NCBI GenBank assembly: GCA_017640685.1
Contig: JAEPQF010000025.1
Coordinates: 1-35,429, forward strand
Length of the DNA: 35,429 nucleotides
From: Hyphomicrobiales bacterium
Lineage (GTDB): Bacteria > Pseudomonadota > Alphaproteobacteria > Rhizobiales > HXMU1428-3
Direction of reading: 5' to 3'
Position numbers and translations under genes: made by a program. This document shows positions 33,691 to 35,429 of the stretch, one piece after another (within the stretch, counting starts at the first letter, position 1; each line of letters opens with the position of its first letter). The notes under the pieces were generated by a model. That model ran no database searches. It was given only the letters and a program-made list of their open reading frames with translations, and was not told the DNA's origin.

Positions 33691-33903
33691 TTAAGTGCTC
33701 CTTCAGTTGCCATTTTTGTGCTTCGGTTGCCCACCAGCAACCGCAACATTGTGCTTCAGCTGTTCACATGGCATCCGCACTAGCAACCGTTTTTTTTAAT
33801 TGGCCTTCAGTTGCCATTTCTTTGCTTCAGATGCCCACAAGGCATCCGCAACGGCAACCGGCCTTTTTTAGTTGGCCTTTAGGTTGCCCACAAGCAACCG
33901 GCC
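33691..33903 (+). repeat. Intergenic bulged-hairpin repeat cluster 7 (largest, four units, two nested groups)
   Basis: Unit H (33718-33746): inner GGTTGC/GCAACC, loop CCACCA. Unit I (33751-33780): outer GTGC/GCAC, bulge TTCA, inner degenerate. H and I are enclosed together by GTTGC (33706-33710) and GCAAC (33783-33787). Unit J (33822-33851): outer TTGC/GCAA, bulge TTCA against C, inner GATGCC/GGCATC, loop CACAA; enclosed by GTTGCC (33810-33815) with GGCAAC (33853-33858) and by GGCC (33802-33805) with GGCC (33860-33863), so the enclosing hairpin itself has the family layout. Unit K (33874-33903): GGCC/GGCC, bulge TTTA, GGTTGC/GCAACC, loop CCACAA. The cluster fills the gap of about 300 bases between argH and lptM. 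Confidence 0.92.
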
Positions 33904-33983
33904 CACCCATAATTGTTGTTACGTGCCTGTTTCAAGTTTTAGTCGGCGCGTAAATTTCATATTTGGTGATGAACTTACCTTGC

Positions 33984-35360
33984 TTAAGTTTGTTTTTCTA
34001 GTGATTTTATCCATTTCTTCGCCATTTTTCGAACCTCTGTGGGCGCTGTGCCACCATATGATTTGCGGCTTTTTACTGAATTTTCGACAGAAAGAACGTT
34101 AAAAATGTCTTTTGTGATTTTTGGCTCTACTGATTGCATGTCATCAAGGCTTAATTCATGAAGGCGTAGATTTTGTTTTTCAGCCAAAGCTACAATGCTT
34201 CCCGTGACATGATGGGCGTCTCTAAAGGGAAGGTTTATCACTCGAACAAGCCAATCAGCGATGTCTGTTGCCGTTGAGAAACCACCGCCGGCAGATTTTG
34301 CCATTTTTTCCTTATTTGGGTGCATATCTTCAATCATGCCAGTGAGGGCGGCTAACGCCAGGGAATAATTATCCAAAGCGTCAAAGGCCATTTCTTTGTC
34401 TTCTTGCATGTCTTTAGAATAAGCAAGTGGGAGGCCTTTCATAACCATTGAAAGCCCGTTGAACGCACCGATGATGCGGCCAACTTTTGCTCTAATGAGC
34501 TCAGCTGCATCGGGGTTGCGTTTTTGAGGCATGATGGATGAGCCGGTTGTAAAGCTATCTGAGAGCTTGATAAAGTTAAACTCAGCTGAGGACCAAATGA
34601 CGAGCTCTTCCGCAAAGCGAGAAAGGTGAATGGCACTAATTGACGCTGCGCTTAGTGTTTCCAGGATAAAATCTCTATCAGCAACGCTATCGAGTGAGTT
34701 AGCTGTTGGTTTGTCAAAATCCAAAGCTTTTGCTGTCATTTTACGATCAATTGGAAATGAAGTGCCGGCTAATGCTGCTGAGCCTAGGGGGCATTCATTT
34801 AATCTTTTTCTTGCGTCTTTAAAGCGGGTGACATCACGGCCAAGCATTTCAACATAAGCCAGGCAATGATGACCAAAGGTCACAGGTTGCGCGGTTTGCA
34901 AGTGCGTATAGCCGGGCATGACTACTTCTGCATGCTCTTCTGCTTTTTTGGCGAGTGCCAATTGCAATGTGGTTAATTGACTTAGAAAGTGATCAATTGT
35001 GTCTCTGACATAGAGTTTGAAATCTGTTGCGACTTGGTCATTTCTTGATCTCGCGGTATGAAGACGGCCTGCTGCATCACCAATGAGCTCTCTAAGACGT
35101 GATTCGACATTCATATGAATGTCTTCTAACTGACGAGAGAAGGTGAATTGATCGGTTTCAATTTCTTTTTGAACTTGCTTTAGCCCTGTGATGATTTTCT
35201 TGCCATCTGCTTTGCTGAGGATACCAGCATCAACCAACATTTCGGCATGAGCAATTGAGCCTTTTATATCTTGTTTATAGAGGCGTTTATCGTATCCGAT
35301 GGAGGCGTTAATTTCTTCCATGATTTCGGAGGGGCCTGAGGCAAATCGTCCGCCCCACAA
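33984..35360 (-). CDS. argH: Argininosuccinate lyase
   Basis: Cleaves argininosuccinate into arginine and fumarate, the last step of arginine synthesis. The 458 residues carry [56 protein letters not shown] and the fumarase-superfamily signature [20 protein letters not shown], whose serine is catalytic. The track start is a TTG coding directly for the residue before WGGRF, with no well-placed ribosome site. Upstream, the frame continues through ACG TGT TTT AAA AAT AAA, which reads like the usual NKxWGGRF, and AGAAGG sits about 5 bases before that ACG. The true start may therefore be a few codons upstream with an unusual codon. First gene of the argH-lptM pair. Confidence 0.96.
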   Translation of the reverse strand: MWGGRFASGPSEIMEEINASIGYDKRLYKQDIKGSIAHAEMLVDAGILSKADGKKIITGLKQVQKEIETDQFTFSRQLEDIHMNVESRLRELIGDAAGRLHTARSRNDQVATDFKLYVRDTIDHFLSQLTTLQLALAKKAEEHAEVVMPGYTHLQTAQPVTFGHHCLAYVEMLGRDVTRFKDARKRLNECPLGSAALAGTSFPIDRKMTAKALDFDKPTANSLDSVADRDFILETLSAASISAIHLSRFAEELVIWSSAEFNFIKLSDSFTTGSSIMPQKRNPDAAELIRAKVGRIIGAFNGLSMVMKGLPLAYSKDMQEDKEMAFDALDNYSLALAALTGMIEDMHPNKEKMAKSAGGGFSTATDIADWLVRVINLPFRDAHHVTGSIVALAEKQNLRLHELSLDDMQSVEPKITKDIFNVLSVENSVKSRKSYGGTAPTEVRKMAKKWIKSLEKQT

Positions 35361-35429
35361 TTTATTTTTAAAACACGTTGGCCTTCTTTATTTTTTGTGT
35401 TAAAAATTTTTTGTTTATTGTGTTAAAAT

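Noticed and set aside
33691-33903. CRISPR-like look of the repeated GCAACCGC and CTTCAG blocks
   Set aside because: Repeat units are irregularly spaced, differ in sequence, form nested inverted repeats, and have no uniform spacers or cas genes.

Overview
The window looks like a chromosomal segment of an AT-rich alphaproteobacterium, most likely of the order Hyphomicrobiales (Rhizobiales). The evidence is gene content and order: cox3-DUF983-SURF1, thrC followed directly by an M16 peptidase and a GNAT gene, yqgE next to a DsbD-like protein and a peroxiredoxin, phaA-phaB, ftsE-ftsX-plsC divergent from an MJ0042 zinc-ribbon protein, a CpdR-type response regulator, and argH-lptM-lysA-TIGR02302. 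The genus cannot be named from this sequence. I see no phage, transposase, CRISPR array, rRNA or tRNA.

Layout. 1-5.3 kb: cytochrome oxidase subunit III and assembly (cox3, DUF983, SURF1), then thrC overlapping an M16 zinc peptidase. 5.3-10.2 kb: GNAT acetyltransferase and a very large membrane PAS-GGDEF-EAL protein. 10.2-12.6 kb: yqgE, a periplasmic DsbD-N-like protein and a two-cysteine peroxiredoxin. 13.1-15.5 kb: a DegT-type aminotransferase and a Gfo/Idh/MocA oxidoreductase, probably making an amino sugar. 15.6-18.3 kb: a DUF442 phosphatase-like protein and phaA-phaB for polyhydroxybutyrate. 18.4-24.4 kb: a NYN-LOTUS protein, bluB, gloB, a methyltransferase, chaC and a conserved hypothetical. 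24.5-29.3 kb: plsC-ftsX-ftsE on the minus strand, then a zinc-ribbon/DUF3426 protein and cpdR on the plus strand. 29.3-35.4 kb (minus strand): argH, lptM, lysA and a long TIGR02302/DUF4175 protein.

Most coding content is housekeeping. The unusual part lies between the genes. At least seven intergenic regions carry a dispersed family of short structured repeats. A typical unit has a 4-bp outer stem, a one-sided TTCA/TTTA bulge, a 5-6 bp inner stem and a loop close to CCACNA. Both stems change sequence between copies while keeping their pairing. Several copies are nested, with one hairpin in the loop of another. All copies I recognise have the bulge on the plus strand, whatever the direction of the neighbouring genes. 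One copy runs into the 3' end of the M16 peptidase gene and supplies its last codons and stop. This is the best candidate here for something undescribed.

Other points of interest are an acidic protein with tandem FliM-like SQDDIDxLF motifs just upstream of a CheY-like regulator, a degenerate GGDEF domain with a roughly 350-residue low-complexity tail, a bacterial NYN-LOTUS protein, and two genes (TIGR02302 and argH) whose coding frame seems to extend upstream of any normal start codon. Coordinates, motifs and stems were read by eye; no alignment, folding or database search was run.
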